Of a stretch of 64,000 bases of DNA, positions 47,467 through 59,036 are shown piece by piece. The position numbers were made by a program, and so were the translations under genes. Below the pieces are notes generated by a model, which saw only the letters and a list, made by a program, of their open reading frames with translations, was not told the origin of the DNA and searched no databases. Origin of the DNA: Echinarachnius parma (lineage: Eukaryota > Echinodermata > Echinoidea > Clypeasteroida > Echinarachniidae); contig JBAMJV010009742.1 of the NCBI GenBank assembly GCA_037951105.1, positions 52,783 through 116,782 of the forward strand, given 5' to 3'. Position 1 is the first letter of the stretch. The number at the start of each line of letters is the position of its first letter.

Positions 47467-48544
47467 GTAACACACATCATCTTAACAGGAATGCACATTG
47501 TAAAACGACGTATTCTTCCGACTTATAGTGCAATCATTATGTAAACGCAGTAAAACTGAGTTTACACTATTGCAAACACTGATGAATGTAATTGTCTTCA
47601 TTTTCGAAAAACACTCAACTAATAACAACTAACTAAAGCCTGCTCATTGTATATTGCGGAGATATGATTACCAGTAACACGCATTATTGTCTTATTTACT
47701 TTCTGAACGGGTAACAATAGTTGTAATGTGTGTGTTTTTTGAACGCCCTCCTCATGAAGGTTTGTGTTTTGCTTTCCACCACAATAACGAAAGTCCAGTC
47801 GATTCTGACTACTTCGATGGATATACAATGCCTGAACCAAAATGTACTCATGATCCCATTGTCGTTGTTTTTAATTAGGGGTATGTAAAGTAAAAATTAT
47901 ATAAATGTGAAGGAATCATACTCGTTATACACGTTTTATGTTACATTAATACAATATAGATGACATGTAACTCATTCACTTGTCATAATTCAGGCGTACA
48001 GCAAACATCGGGTTCTGGACTATTCTGAAAATCTTGGAAACTTGTATCGCGGGTTTTTCTAAACCGGATAAGCAGTTTAGCCGTTACGGACGTGCAAATT
48101 CAATGACCACGAACATTTACACGCATGTGTTCTCTCTTAGTATATTGGAGTGGAAATCCACTCTTTTGTTCACGTTTAATAGGGAGCCATATTAGTGACC
48201 ACTTCGTTTAGAGTGGAATCCACTCTTAACCTAGAGTTGACCCTCTTCAATCTGGAGTGGATATTTTTCAATCATTTCAGGGGTGTATTTCCACTCCCCC
48301 TTCCACTCCTTAAGGAGCCATATTGGTGACCACTTCGTTTAGAGTGGAATCCACTCTTAACATAGAGGTGACCTTTTTTTTTCACTCTTTTCAGTGGTTG
48401 ATTCCAGTCCATCTTCGACTCCTTAAGGAGTCATATTAGTGACGTACCACTTCGTTAAGAGTGTAATCCACATCTGATCTAGAGTCAGTCTATCTAGAGA
48501 GGCAATATTCATCCACACGCACGGATACACATATTCCTGCACTA
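47467..48544. other. Intron 2, first part, with a three-copy tandem repeat
   Basis: Three imperfect direct copies of a 113-131-bp unit lie at about 48130-48500. They share GAGCCATATTAGTGACCACT and GAGTGGAATCCACTCTTAAC; the latter contains the palindrome GAGTGGA-TCCACTC. The remainder (47467-48130) shows nothing recognisable. Confidence 0.65.
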
Positions 48545-48809
48545 CCGTAGAACACCGTGCTCAAGCACCTGTACAGATCTTTCTTTTAAAGAGCTCCCGC
48601 TATCAGTCTAAAAGGGAAACGTTAATCAAGAATGCAAATAATGGTGAGGAATATTCATGAGGATAATAAAGGAGGTGACTCTCATGGAAACGTCACCTAA
48701 AAATACAATGGTGATAAATATTCATGTGAAAACGCGGCCTAAAATAAAGAACCACTGTGCTGTTATTTGTATGGAGCTGTGTTTAATATGGCGAATACAG
48801 GAACCCCAT
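48545..48809 (+). repeat. Left outer arm of a large fold-back structure
   Basis: The arm begins CCGTAGAACACCGTG (48545) and matches the reverse complement of 60170-60379. Shared blocks are AAAGGGAAACGTTAATCAAG, AATGGTGAGGAATATTCATG and ATGGAGCTGTGTTT-ATATGGCG. A stretch of about 40 bp near 48568-48610 is extra in this arm. TA on the outside of both ends (48543-48544 and 60380-60381) may be a target duplication. Confidence 0.75.
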
Positions 48810-50265
48810 CCCCATGCACTTTTAAAACCTCTGTCCCCGTTGCTAGTCAAAATTCAAACAGATGAATCAACTCAAAAGGAAAGAACATGACAGGACAATT
48901 TGTAGTTAAGGATATTTAAAATACAGATAATTATAGTACCTTTCAATGAAATAGGCCTACATTTATGTACTTTCAAAGCTCTTGTCCCACCCCCCCCCCA
49001 CCCCCCCCCCCCCCCGCCCTGTGTGCCAGGTAAACATTTTCCGCCCTACGGCCTTCTTGGTTATCTAATACCCCCGAAACATATAGCTACGTTCTCGCGC
49101 CGTCCTCGCGCCGTTCCTAATCCCCATTCATAAAATTAGAAGCGTGTGCAGGACGGGGGGGAGAACGTGTGGAGGTCGTGTGGAGAGCGGCGTTCATTGA
49201 TCTCTATTGTTTAGATCGTACACTTTTCTTGGCCGTTCTGGCGCCGTTCCCGCGGCGTTTAAGTTAAATTAGCAAATTGGCAACGCAGTGGGAAGGGGAA
49301 GATTATCTCACATGCGTCAATAGATATCCTTCCATGAATGCACAGTCAATAGCTCGATGGACAAAAGAGCAGGACGTGAGAGCTCGGATTTCTCTTTCGG
49401 CATGTTGAAAAAACGAACTGAAAAACGAAACGGCGTTCTACTCTTTGTTCAGGGGCTATTGTATGTCCATGCGTGGGAGGAAATCTTTTCACACAAGTGT
49501 CATAATCTTCTCATTCATTCCCAAGTTGAACAAAAGACATTCTTGCAGATCTATTCCAGCACTTCTGCTAGTGGACGCTATAGCCTAGGCTATAGATTGC
49601 GAAGTTCGACACGTTTTCAACTATAGGTAATAATGTACATTTCGGGGAAACTCAATTTGTGGCTCAAACGTGGCATGTCGGCAAACACATTTTATTAGGC
49701 TCCAATGAATGGGGACATACGCACACCTTATGAATTATGAACACAGATTTCCCGCAAAAATATGTGTGTTTCGTCCAAAATCTCGGCGACACGTTCCCAA
49801 CGTCCCCCCCGTCCCCCCCCCCCCCGCCCCCCCCCCCCCCCTCCCAAAAAAAAAAAAAAAAACAGTCGCAAAACCAGGATGTTCATACACTGTTTAGAAA
49901 AATAACATTATTAATATACCCGACCCAACCGCCTCGGTCCTCGATACCCGCCAACACAACTAGTTGTCTTGGTCTCAATTTTTTAACGACATTTTGTTTT
50001 GCTTGCCATTCCAAGGGGGGGGGGGGGGGGGGGGGGGCTTATAATGCATTTAGGTTTTCCAGAATATTCAGATTCAAGCATCGTCTGTCGACTCTGCCCC
50101 CCCCCCCCCCGCCCCCCATCAATAGACTGAATCACTCATCAATATACAGCATTTCAAAAGATCACGTTTTCACAAGAGAAAAAAAAAATCAAATTAGGAG
50201 AATCTAAATTTGTAGCTAAAACATGGCGTTACAGGTTTCAGGAGAGCGATACAAACACTCACAAA

Positions 50266-50285
50266 CAAACACACACACACACACC

Positions 50286-50324
<39 letters not shown>

Positions 50325-50347
50325 GCACACACACACACACACACACA
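50266..50347. repeat. (AC)n microsatellite
   Basis: About 80 bp of nearly pure AC dinucleotides, with a few CACGC interruptions. Confidence 0.95.
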
Positions 50348-51375
50348 TGGCTATCGTGTATTTGTGGGACCAACATTTTTCAAAGTGGGATGCATTCCAG
50401 GCATCACTTTGTGGGACCGTGTGTATTTTTGGTACATTTGTATGACCAGTATAAAGTATGCATATGAGTTAATTTAAATCATCAAAGCTCTTTTCAGTCA
50501 AATGTATACTAAGAAATCGAAATAAATTGTAAACATTACATTTATCCAATACGGCGAAATCTAATGTCGACCTTTTGAAATGTTGCTGAAAATAAACAAT
50601 TTGACGAAGATTTGACGTACATGCAATGTAAATACTAATTGCCAACTCGGATTAACAAATGATTAAACTTGTCTTTGAGGCAACATTTCTGAAGCAGCCA
50701 AAGGGTCTACAGTTGCCCTCAAAGATATTCTCCCAGAGGAACACATGTGATAAAAACATGTCTATAGAGGTCAACAGCCTCAGGCTGCACCGACTACTTT
50801 TGTTGTTTCCTTTGTGCGGTTACTAACGCAGATGTCATGATTCAATTTATGGAAACTGTCTATATAGGACAAATGTATACAGTGGCCACTTTTGCTTGTT
50901 TTTGTATGTGTGGTCAATATGTTATTAAAGCTTTCTTCAAAGATCACTTTGATTGTTTTTTATGTGTGGTCACTTTACACAGTTTGGATCACTAACAAGA
51001 TTCGCGGACCTATCAAGTACAGTAGCTACAAAGAGCCTATATAACGGTGCTGGTTCAGAGTGCCCTCTACAACCCCCCCCCCCCCCCCCCCCGCCCCACC
51101 ACCCCCACGGTGCTCCCAATTTGTTCATGTCTTGTATAATCATGTAATATATGTTGTAAATTATTATTTTAATCTACCTTCACGAATGAAAACCATTTTT
51201 ATATATTTTTGGTATATCACCTGGAAGGACAAAAGTTCGTAGGAAATTTTGTTTTGCTACTCACACGCGCTGTTATCAACGATTAGGTGTCATTCGGAGC
51301 TCTTCCTACACTTCTAAATCATGGGCACGCCACTGGCATTCACTTCGCATGAGATCATATGCGTAGAAGCTTGAT

Positions 51376-51475
51376 ATATTCAGGCACAATCATATCGTAC
51401 ATGGGTAAATTCAAATCATATTCGGGCAAAATCAAGTCGTATTCAGGCAAACGTATATCATATTTGGGCAACAGC
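51376..51475. repeat. Short minisatellite, ~24-bp period
   Basis: Four imperfect direct copies of a unit like ATATTCGGGCAAAATCAA-TC (TTCAGGCACAATCATATCGT, TTCGGGCAAAATCAAGTCGT and so on). The flanking bases show nothing else. Confidence 0.65.
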
Positions 51476-51917
51476 ATTATAGTCGAAAATTTAATATTCG
51501 GCCGGAACATCATACAAGTAAATTGAGATATTTTTTCCTTTATTTGGTTTGCTTGTCAGGTCAACTTATGGGGACATAGTATTCAGATAAATAAAAAAAA
51601 ACATTATATGCTGTTACGCCTAGTACGAAACAGTTATAACAATATGATGGGTATGTTTGGTGTAATGAATTCAACATCCCTGTTGCATTATTGTGTCTGC
51701 TACTTCTTGTCTCCAAACCCTGGGCACGCCACTGGTATTCACATTTCCTTAATGTATAATTTACGGAAGTCAACTCGAATGTACTTTGTTAAAAATACTT
51801 TTTATATATTTTGTTATGTTTGTTTTGGTGAGCTGACAGGAAGTGACTCGCACTTCCCCATCGAAATAACAGTTGCGCTCCTTCCGTAGCAAGTTTGTAC
51901 AGTGCGGGCGATATTCT

Positions 51918-52108
51918 ACAGTTATTACATTGCGGTGGAGGGTATAACACGGAATATTACATCCCCGAGGGATTTTAGATGCCATTGAGGGAAGAGTAAA
52001 TAAGTCCTGAGACGAAGTCGAGGGACTTATTTTCTTCACGAAATAGCATTTGAAGTCCCGAGGGAAGGAATATTCCGTGATTTTCCCAATAACAAATGTA
52101 ATAACTGT
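51918..52108. repeat. 191-bp palindromic MITE-like element
   Basis: The ends ACAGTTATTACATT and AATGTAATAACTGT are inverted copies. The inverted similarity runs to the centre near 52012 through CACGGAATATT, CCCGAGGGA and AATAAGTCC. The whole could fold into one long hairpin. A target duplication is not clear. Confidence 0.75.
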
Positions 52109-52649
52109 TTTATCATGTGACTTGACTTGCAGCTAGGGGTGTGATATCCCCATGTGGTTTCCTAAAATATTACATGGCAGCGGCATGTACTGTATTTGCT
52201 AAGTCAGGTGATAAACATTTCTAGTCGATACACTACATGATATAAGTCCAAGGTCTTATTAAGTAGGGTGGATATTTATAAAGTGATGTATTATGCAGAT
52301 GTCCCATTACATCATTACTAAACAAACTTTGTAATGTATACTTCAAATGATTGAATTGCCCTCGGCCTCCCACTTGGAAGAATTCTTCAAACTGATATAG
52401 GTGCGCTATTGCTACTAGGAAACGACTGATAGGTTGTTCTTTACTATCATTGATAACATCATTCTCATCGCACATTTAATAAAATATGAAAGTAATGAAT
52501 AATATATACATTTGGCGTCATTTTAGGTCGTTCGACATTTTGCTTTGCCAAACGATGGGGGGGGGGGGGGGGGGGGGGTGGGGGGCACGTATCCCCGGTG
52601 CCCCTCCCCCCCCCCCCCCCTCCTTGATCGTAGCTACGTCACTGGTATT

Positions 52650-53045
52650 GCATGCAACAATGTCTAACTACTCAAAATCTAATTTGAATTATAATGGTTC
52701 CCTTATACCATGATATTCGTATCATCAATAAGAGCATGGAACAGGTTTTGGTTTTAAACATTTCCCTTTCGTTAAAAATATAATTGTGATTGAAGTGTTC
52801 AGATATCAAATTATCCACTGGATCGCGAAAACTGTGTCTAAAGTCAGGTGAGTAGGCTACAATGAGTTAGTGAATGTCCCTTTGCATTTTTGCTCATTAC
52901 ACGGCATATACAGTAACGTCTTTTTAACTCTCAGAAAACATCCAGTGGACATCAAATAACAATAATATACATTGTATCAACCACTCATCAATTTGTGCAC
53001 ATTCAACAGAATTACTAGATCCCTAGAATACAGGCATGGCGTGAC
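52650..53045 (+). repeat. Dispersed ~400-bp repeat, partner of 45905-46330
   Basis: This is the second diverged copy of the family described at 45905-46330. Collinear blocks include ATACATTGTATCAACCACTC and ACTAGATCCCT. Confidence 0.65.
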
Positions 53046-53230
53046 TTCCGTTGCTACTCCCCTGGCAGTTGCATTTAAACATGTTGCGAGTCATCAGTAT
53101 CGCACACGCAGCTGCCATTGCACACTAAACTACGCACAGCAAAGTTTCAATATTTGAACAAAAGAGGGCGACATCCAATTATACGTCTCTGACTATGAGT
53201 AATGTTGATAGTGTGTTTTTGTGCATGGGG

Positions 53231-53422
53231 ATGTAGATCGGGAGCCAGCGAGGGTCAGCCTAGCTGAAAAGGTTACCAATTTCCTTGTAAATAGTTATTT
53301 AGTGTATATGCCCCTTAGTATGGAAATTAAAGACTGGCTGGTTATTGGGGGTGGGTGTGGTCAGGAGGGTCATGAAAAGGGGCCCCCAAAATTAGGCTAG
53401 CCTAGCTAAAAAGGTTACCTCT
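53231..53422 (+). repeat. Left outer arm of the fold-back structure, continued
   Basis: The reverse complement of 59985-60165 matches this stretch closely: GGGAGCC-GCGAGGGTCAGCC, ATAGTTATTTAGTGTATATG, GACTGGCTGGTTATTGG and GGGGCCCCCAAAATTAGGCT. It resumes the arm interrupted at 48809. Confidence 0.8.
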
Positions 53423-53625
53423 TAAAGCCCAAGATCAGTTTCGGGAAAGTAACCGAATACATCTATATTGATCATTATTGTTGAATATGTATTGAAATAC
53501 GGCTTGTGTGGTAAAATCAGAACCTCAGCATCATTAAATACAGAAATTTCGGAAGAAAACCGATGGTCGTAATACACATAGCGTATGGGCGACATATCTG
53601 TCCCATTGGGACAGATATATCATTT
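53423..53625 (+). repeat. Dispersed repeat copy, partner of 1833-2118 and 768-843
   Basis: This is an inverted partner of the repeat at the left end of the window. The part matching the sequence between the two blocks at 1836-1960 is missing here. It lies within the fold-back structure. Confidence 0.7.
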
Positions 53626-53771
53626 TGCAAATATATCAATTAGTAGGCGGTTTCTTGGCAAAATTTGGATGATCCTATATAAGTGTAATAATATTCTTTC
53701 ACATTATTAGTAATAAGAGCTTCCATTTCATTTTTGTGAGAGGGGGGCGTTTCCAAAACTGGTCTTTACCT

Positions 53772-54542
53772 TTAACCCTAAAAGGGCCGGGCTATTTGAG
53801 GTCTTCAGCAGGCCGGGGGGGCATTATGCCCCCCCACCCCCTCTAAGATCTCGGCCGCGGAGCGGCCGATCGCCATGAAAATTTGCACGCATGATAAGTG
53901 AAGTCTATAAAAAACAATGGTAATTTAAAAAAAAATTGAACAATTTATTAATTTGCATATTTATGGTAATTTATGCAAATAAGTCATGAAATTCATATTT
54001 TTACCCATAAATCATAAATTCTTCATAATTAAACTCTGGTTTTCACTAAATATATTCTTTAGAGCATTTGGAACGATAATACGACAAAAAAATTTCGAAG
54101 AGCCCGGTTCTTCCTTATGTTTTCTATTGTTTTGCGAATTTCTTATGTATTTCTTTGTTTTTTTTTACTTATGTATTTAATTGTTTTTTTTTTTTTTTTT
54201 TTTCTGACTAATTTAACTATTTTGAACCCCAAAACCAACATATAACATGTAAGCAACACCAAATAACTAATGATTCACCTCATTTTACGAAAATAGATAT
54301 TTCCATATGTTTTGTACACAAATCACGAAATTGAGCGATTTTCCGGCTGACATGCCTATACAATAGGTGACTTGACTTTGTAACGGTAGGTCCGATTTTC
54401 AAAATTGTTTTAAAATGTGCGCAAGACCCAAAAGAAAAAAGCCACCAAACAGCGGCGCGTCATCTTGCAGCGTTTTGGAACAATACAAAAACTCGCGGAG
54501 GGGGGTGGGGCATTATGGCCCCCCCCCCCCCCCCTAGGGTTA
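53772..54542. repeat. Block bounded by TAACCCTA and TAGGGTTA
   Basis: The segment starts TAACCCTAAAAGGGCCGGG and ends CCCCCTAGGGTTA, so its outer 8 bp are inverted. The C/G-run phrase GGGGCATTAT(G)GCCCCCC lies near both ends (about 53817 and 54510). The interior is AT-rich with a GGCCGCGGAGCGGCC palindrome at about 53853. This looks like an insertion in the fold-back structure, and its class is unknown. Confidence 0.4.
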
Positions 54543-54815
54543 CGAATTACCATTGCCAGACTTTTTTAGTGGTGGGGCGTAGCCGCCAGACGCCCCCAAA
54601 GACTCGACTTTCCCAGCTAGGCTAACCTAGCTAAAAAGACTACCTCGTGAAACCCATTGCAAATGGTTCGTTATACTCAAAGGGCAAACGAATGACAATT
54701 GCCAGCCTTTTTTTAGTAGTGGGGCGTAGCCGCCAGACGCCCCCAAAGACATGACTTTCCCTAAAAAGTAACATCGTGAAACCCATTGCAAATTGTTCGT
54801 TACATGACCATATAT
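54543..54815 (-). repeat. Two copies of the ~145-bp repeat, inverted relative to 59037-59990
   Basis: Copies begin near 54552 and 54695 with ATTGCCAG(A/C)CTTTTTT-AGT, continue with GGGGCGTAGCCGCCAGACGC and AAACCCATTGCAAATGGTTC, and are the reverse complement of the array on the right. They form the inner part of the left arm. Confidence 0.8.
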
Positions 54816-55470
54816 TGACATGTAAATACAGATTATTAAACTACGCTTCTTTCTGGTGAGTAGGACGTTGTAAGTGTTTCCGATTTTGCGAAGGCACAAT
54901 TTGATATTCCCTTTTCCGCCCAAATGTAACATTAATGATTTGCTGATCCCGAAATCTGTGGCCTATAGCTTCCGTGATAACCAAAAAGACACGCATCGGC
55001 CTAAAACACTCGGCGATAAGGAAAAATTACTGCGTAATGTCTTAATGAGCGCATTGTCTGGTGAAATGCAAATAATGAAACAATGGCGTTGAAAATAAAG
55101 AATGCAGCGGGGACGATGATTGGTCAAAGAGACAATTGATTCGATGATTGTCCATTACTGGTATGTCTATTCAGACACACAGCTACCGAGGGCTGGTCAC
55201 TCAGTAGTTCGCTCTATACTAAAGCTAAAAACACTGTATTTTCCTTTTTTTTGTGGTGGTATCAAGTACATTATTTGCCCTTATTGATGTTTAAAACATG
55301 AACACAATGAGGGATAATTGCTGATGAAGGGGGGTGGGGGGGGGGGGGGAGGAAAAAAATAATTGCGAACGAAGAGTGTTGATGGAGAAATTGATATCCA
55401 GTGTAGTTGTGTGTGCGTGTGTGCGTGTGTGCGTGTGTGCGTGTGTGCGTGTGTGCGTGCATGTGTGTGG
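54816..55470. other. Noncoding spacer and (GT)n microsatellite
   Basis: No gene is seen. A G run lies at about 55331-55349. A GTGTGC/GTGTGT microsatellite at 55408-55467 adjoins the poly(A) end of the retrotransposon. Confidence 0.5.
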
Positions 55471-58400
55471 TTTTTTTTTTTTTTTGTATATAGAAAGCAA
55501 ATGCGAACAATAGCCCACCAGAGTATTGGTGAAGCTCCGGAAGGCCAATCAGTGGTTCACTGCAGCTCAAATGAAATAAAAGAATCACAATTTAAGAATA
55601 TAGGGTAACAATTAGACCCAAAATTAACAATTACATTTTTGATAGGAGGAAACTATGTACGCGGCATTTGAAGGCTTGGAGACCGGTGTCAGAGATATTG
55701 CCAACAACTTTGTCAGGGAGACTGTTCCAAGTTCTGACAGCCAAGTGGATGAAGCTCCTGTCCAATGAATACGTTCTAGCATGAGGTACGGTTAGAGCGT
55801 GATCTGGCATGGATGTGCTAGATCTAGTCACACGTCGTCTTTCCATTGGCGGGGGGAGCATGTCAATCAGGTCTTTTGGGCAGGCTTGTGTATGCATCTT
55901 GTAGAGGACAGACACTGCTGCAACCTGGCGTCTGTGCGTCAAACTTGGAATAGAAAATTGTGTGCGAGCAGTAGTCTCGTGAACTCCTATAATCTTCAGA
56001 GCCTTCTTCTGGATGTTGTCCAGCAAGGTGAGAGTAGATGGTGAGGCATTTATCCAACACAGAGATGCATATTCCATTACACTTCTGACCTGAGCATTGT
56101 AGACTGTGGCTCTGCCTTTTGGGTCCAGCTTGTTGGAGACTTTTCGTAGAGCGCCAAGTTTCTGCCCAGCCCTGGTGGTTATGTGTGAGATATGCTTCGT
56201 CCATGTTAGCTTGGAGTCAAATGTAACACCTAGGATTTCAAGTTCAGACTTCATTTCCAGTTGACAACCTCCGAGGCTTAAACTCAGTTCCGATGGGGTT
56301 CTTTTCCTTGAAATTGTCATTGTTTTACATTTTGAAGGTTCAAACGTGACCTTCCATGTCTGAGCCCATGTTTCCATTTTGGCTAAATCTCTGTTGAGGC
56401 TAGCTGCAACTGCATCGTTGTCTTTCGGAGAGTGGATTGGGGCGTAAAGTGTAGAATCGTCAGCGTATAAGTAAATCTCATTCTCACATACGTCAACCAG
56501 GTCATCAATATAGATGGTGAACAAGAGTGGTCCGAGGATTGAGCCTTGGGGGACAGAAGCATTGATGGAGGAAGCTGCTGAGGTTTGGCCTGATAATGCA
56601 ACCTTCATAGATCTATCACATAGGTAGCTCTGTAACCATGATAACAGCTTTCCTTGGATGCCTTTGGACATTAGTTTGGTAAAAAGTCCGTTGTGCCAGA
56701 CCCTGTCGAAAGCTCCCTTTATGTCCAGAGCTACAACACTGACTTCCTCTCCCTTGTCCAAGGTGTTGTTCCACTTCTGGGACAGAATACTAAGGAGATC
56801 CGCTGTGCTGTGGCCTGGACGGAATCCAAACTGTCTGCTTGATATCAGGCTATTCTGGAAGATGTAGCTCTGAAGTTGTTGATTTACAGCTGCTTCCATG
56901 ACTTTGCTGATAATACTTAGCAGAGAGATAGGCCGGTACTTGGATGGGTCAGATTTTGAGTCTCTTTTGTGGATTGGTATAACTCTTGCTGTCTTCCATT
57001 GGCTTGGAAATACCCCTTGTGTGAAGCACATGTGGAAAAGTCTACATAGAGGACTTGCAAGTTCTGCACTGCATTCCTTCAGGACCTTGGCAGGAATGTC
57101 ATCTGGTCCTGTTGCCTTGTCAGCTGAGAGTTGTTTGAGTAGTCTATTTACGACCTTGGGCTTGAAGGTAATACTTTTGATGGAGGTGGTTGTAGGTTGG
57201 TCTGGATGTGGAGCAACGGAATCTGCATCTGGTAGATGACATTTCTCTGTAAATGTCTTGCAGAATACTTCCGCCTTTTCCCCTGCAGTAATGTGAGCTT
57301 CTTCATTGTGTAAAATCACTGGGATGTCACAGTGAGCCGCTCTGCCAGAAAGTGTATTAACAACTCTCCACCACTTCTTACTGCTAAGGTTATTGTTGGT
57401 AAGGTCCTCTTTCAGTTTGTTGTTGTAATTCCTTTTGGCTTCTTTCTCTGTTTTGTTGTAGATCTTTCTTGCATTGATGAATTTCTCCTTGTTGGCATCC
57501 GTGTTGTTCTTTTTCGCTTGCTGAAAGATTCTGCGTTTCTTCCTGGTGGCCTTTCGACATTCGTCACTGAACCAGGCTTTATCACCTGTCTTTTTTGTCA
57601 CAGTTTTGTTGGGGATGTATAGGTCCATGGCCTCTGTGATGATTTCTGTGACTCTGCTGCATGCTTTCTCTGGATCGTTGTCCCGGAATGCTGCAGTCCA
57701 GTCCGTCGAAGAAAGGTAGCCTCTCATCTCCCAGTAATCAGCTTGGTCATATTGCCATACTTTTCTCTGGTAGGGTTTGTCTCTGAAGGCAGGAACATCA
57801 AATTTCACCAAGACTGGATTATGGTCTGAAGTACCTACATTGGCAAGGGTGGTTGATGAGGCTGGCGAGTCGGTTAGAACAAGGTCTAGGATTTGATCTC
57901 CTCTTGTTGGCTCATTAACTATCTGATCCAAACCAAGGCCATTTGCTAGCTGGAACATAAGTCGACCAGCAGAGTCTGTGTTATGACTTCCTAACCAGTC
58001 TTCATGATGAACATTGAAGTCTCCCAAAAGCATGACACAGTTTGCTCCAAATTCTTCTATCTTTGGGATAGTGTTGTTGTCTAGGTACTCAATTATATCA
58101 CTATTAGCACTGGGTGGTCGGTACACAGCTCCTACAAGTAGCTTTTTAGATTGCAGGGTTACTGACAGCCACATAAGTTCCAGGTCTTCGGGATCTCTCA
58201 GTGGGTCATGGTAGACAGCAACTCCTTCCAAGCAGTATACAGCAATACCACCACCTGATGATTCAGTTCTGTCTTTACGGCAGCACATAGTGTATCCCGG
58301 GATCGAGATACCGTCCGCTCCCTCTTCGACTGTCCGATCGAGGAAAGTCTCCACTACAATGACAATTGTTGGCTCCTTCTCCGCACAAAGGTTTGCAAGG

Positions 58401-58552
58401 TCTCCAATATTTGATCTAAGGCCACGAATGTTCACCTCCATTATTCCAAAATTCCTATTACGTGGTCGGGGGGCAGGCATTTGTCGTTTCCGGTGAGATC
58501 CGTCCGTTCGAGGCTTATTTTTACGTTTTTTAGCAAGATTAATATGGATGAT
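55471..58552 (-). mobile_element. Non-LTR retrotransposon copy with poly(A) tail
   Basis: On the minus strand an ORF2 (55631-58480) is followed by a 3' UTR of about 145 bp and a run of about 15 A (55471-55486), after which the CA/GT microsatellite begins. The frame is open upstream of the first Met to a stop at 58553-58555. No ORF1 is recognised beyond that, so the copy is 5'-truncated or its 5' end is unplaced. No target duplication was found. The insertion lies inside intron 2 of the WSC gene, antisense to it, in the centre of the fold-back structure. Confidence 0.8.
55631..58480 (-). CDS. Non-LTR retrotransposon ORF2 protein: endonuclease + reverse transcriptase
   Basis: The 949-residue frame has no interruption. 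Residues 10-228 form an apurinic-type endonuclease (endonuclease/exonuclease/phosphatase fold): VNIRG with Asn17, VETFL with Glu44, LLGDFNVH with Asp154 and Asn156, and GTSDHNPV with Asp219 and His220. Residues about 495-740 are a reverse transcriptase: ARVIPIHK, YRPISLL, GFRPGHST, ALDIKGAFD (Asp586), SVPQGSILGP (644-651) and the catalytic LYADDS (Asp674/Asp675). A C-terminal region with LEILGVTFD and AGQKLGALRKVSNKL follows. No RNase H domain is seen. The domain order fits the Jockey/CR1/L2 group, which nicks chromosomal DNA and copies its RNA in place. All catalytic residues I can identify are present, so this copy may be young. The exact clade is not resolved. The first Met may not be the true start. 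Confidence 0.9.
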   Translation of the reverse strand: MPAPRPRNRNFGIMEVNIRGLRSNIGDLANLCAEKEPTIVIVVETFLDRTVEEGADGISIPGYTMCCRKDRTESSGGGIAVYCLEGVAVYHDPLRDPEDLELMWLSVTLQSKKLLVGAVYRPPSANSDIIEYLDNNTIPKIEEFGANCVMLLGDFNVHHEDWLGSHNTDSAGRLMFQLANGLGLDQIVNEPTRGDQILDLVLTDSPASSTTLANVGTSDHNPVLVKFDVPAFRDKPYQRKVWQYDQADYWEMRGYLSSTDWTAAFRDNDPEKACSRVTEIITEAMDLYIPNKTVTKKTGDKAWFSDECRKATRKKRRIFQQAKKNNTDANKEKFINARKIYNKTEKEAKRNYNNKLKEDLTNNNLSSKKWWRVVNTLSGRAAHCDIPVILHNEEAHITAGEKAEVFCKTFTEKCHLPDADSVAPHPDQPTTTSIKSITFKPKVVNRLLKQLSADKATGPDDIPAKVLKECSAELASPLCRLFHMCFTQGVFPSQWKTARVIPIHKRDSKSDPSKYRPISLLSIISKVMEAAVNQQLQSYIFQNSLISSRQFGFRPGHSTADLLSILSQKWNNTLDKGEEVSVVALDIKGAFDRVWHNGLFTKLMSKGIQGKLLSWLQSYLCDRSMKVALSGQTSAASSINASVPQGSILGPLLFTIYIDDLVDVCENEIYLYADDSTLYAPIHSPKDNDAVAASLNRDLAKMETWAQTWKVTFEPSKCKTMTISRKRTPSELSLSLGGCQLEMKSELEILGVTFDSKLTWTKHISHITTRAGQKLGALRKVSNKLDPKGRATVYNAQVRSVMEYASLCWINASPSTLTLLDNIQKKALKIIGVHETTARTQFSIPSLTHRRQVAAVSVLYKMHTQACPKDLIDMLPPPMERRRVTRSSTSMPDHALTVPHARTYSLDRSFIHLAVRTWNSLPDKVVGNISDTGLQAFKCRVHSFLLSKM

Positions 58553-59036
58553 TCAAGAGCAGCTGACCCCTGAACCTCCAGACGCACTTGAGCAGTGCGG
58601 TAGAGGTACTCACTATGCATGACCTAATCTGAAAGCATCAATTGACTCATAACAGACTGTGTTCAGGAGAACCACTTGGTCAAGGATGGGGTGATCAGTG
58701 ATTTTGTATGTACCCCCACTACCCACTAGAGGTGATTAGGCGGGGTTAGGGTGACCTGATGGATATGCCCACCATTTTAAACATAAAAAGTGGTCATCTC
58801 TCATAACAGTGTCATACTGTTTCAGGTAGGCTTGTGCTTAATTCCATGGTGGTAGTGCATGTAGGGGGTGTCTTAATTACGGGTTGTCTGGTACCAACGT
58901 TCCTCAGTAAAAGTTTAGTAACAGTCATTTTCCTTCATTAACTGTCAGATGTTCATTTTTCAAAAGGCATCACAAGCTAGGATAGCCCAATATTGTGGCG
59001 GTATAGGTGTGGTGGGGAAGGGGTGGGGTATCAGGC
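58553..59036. other. Noncoding between retrotransposon and repeat array
   Basis: This may include 5' UTR of the non-LTR element. No ORF1 domain or other gene is recognised. Confidence 0.35.

Larger units (their letters stand above)
48810..53230. mobile_element. Inferred 4.4-kb insertion with CCCCATGCAC ends
   Basis: The outer fold-back arm is interrupted. Its sequence stops at ...CCCCAT (48809) and resumes at ATGTAGATCGGGAGCC (53231), as judged from the uninterrupted right arm at 60135-60175. The inserted segment begins CCCCATGCAC and ends GTGCATGGGG, a perfect 10-bp inverted repeat, with AT on both sides as a possible 2-bp duplication. The interior holds G/C runs, an AC microsatellite (50266-50347), a small minisatellite, a palindromic MITE and an old repeat copy, but no transposase. 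Confidence 0.5.

Noticed and set aside
49709-50207. Proline-rich frames around 49737-50207
   Set aside because: Produced by C and G runs and A runs, with no codon bias or homology that I can see.
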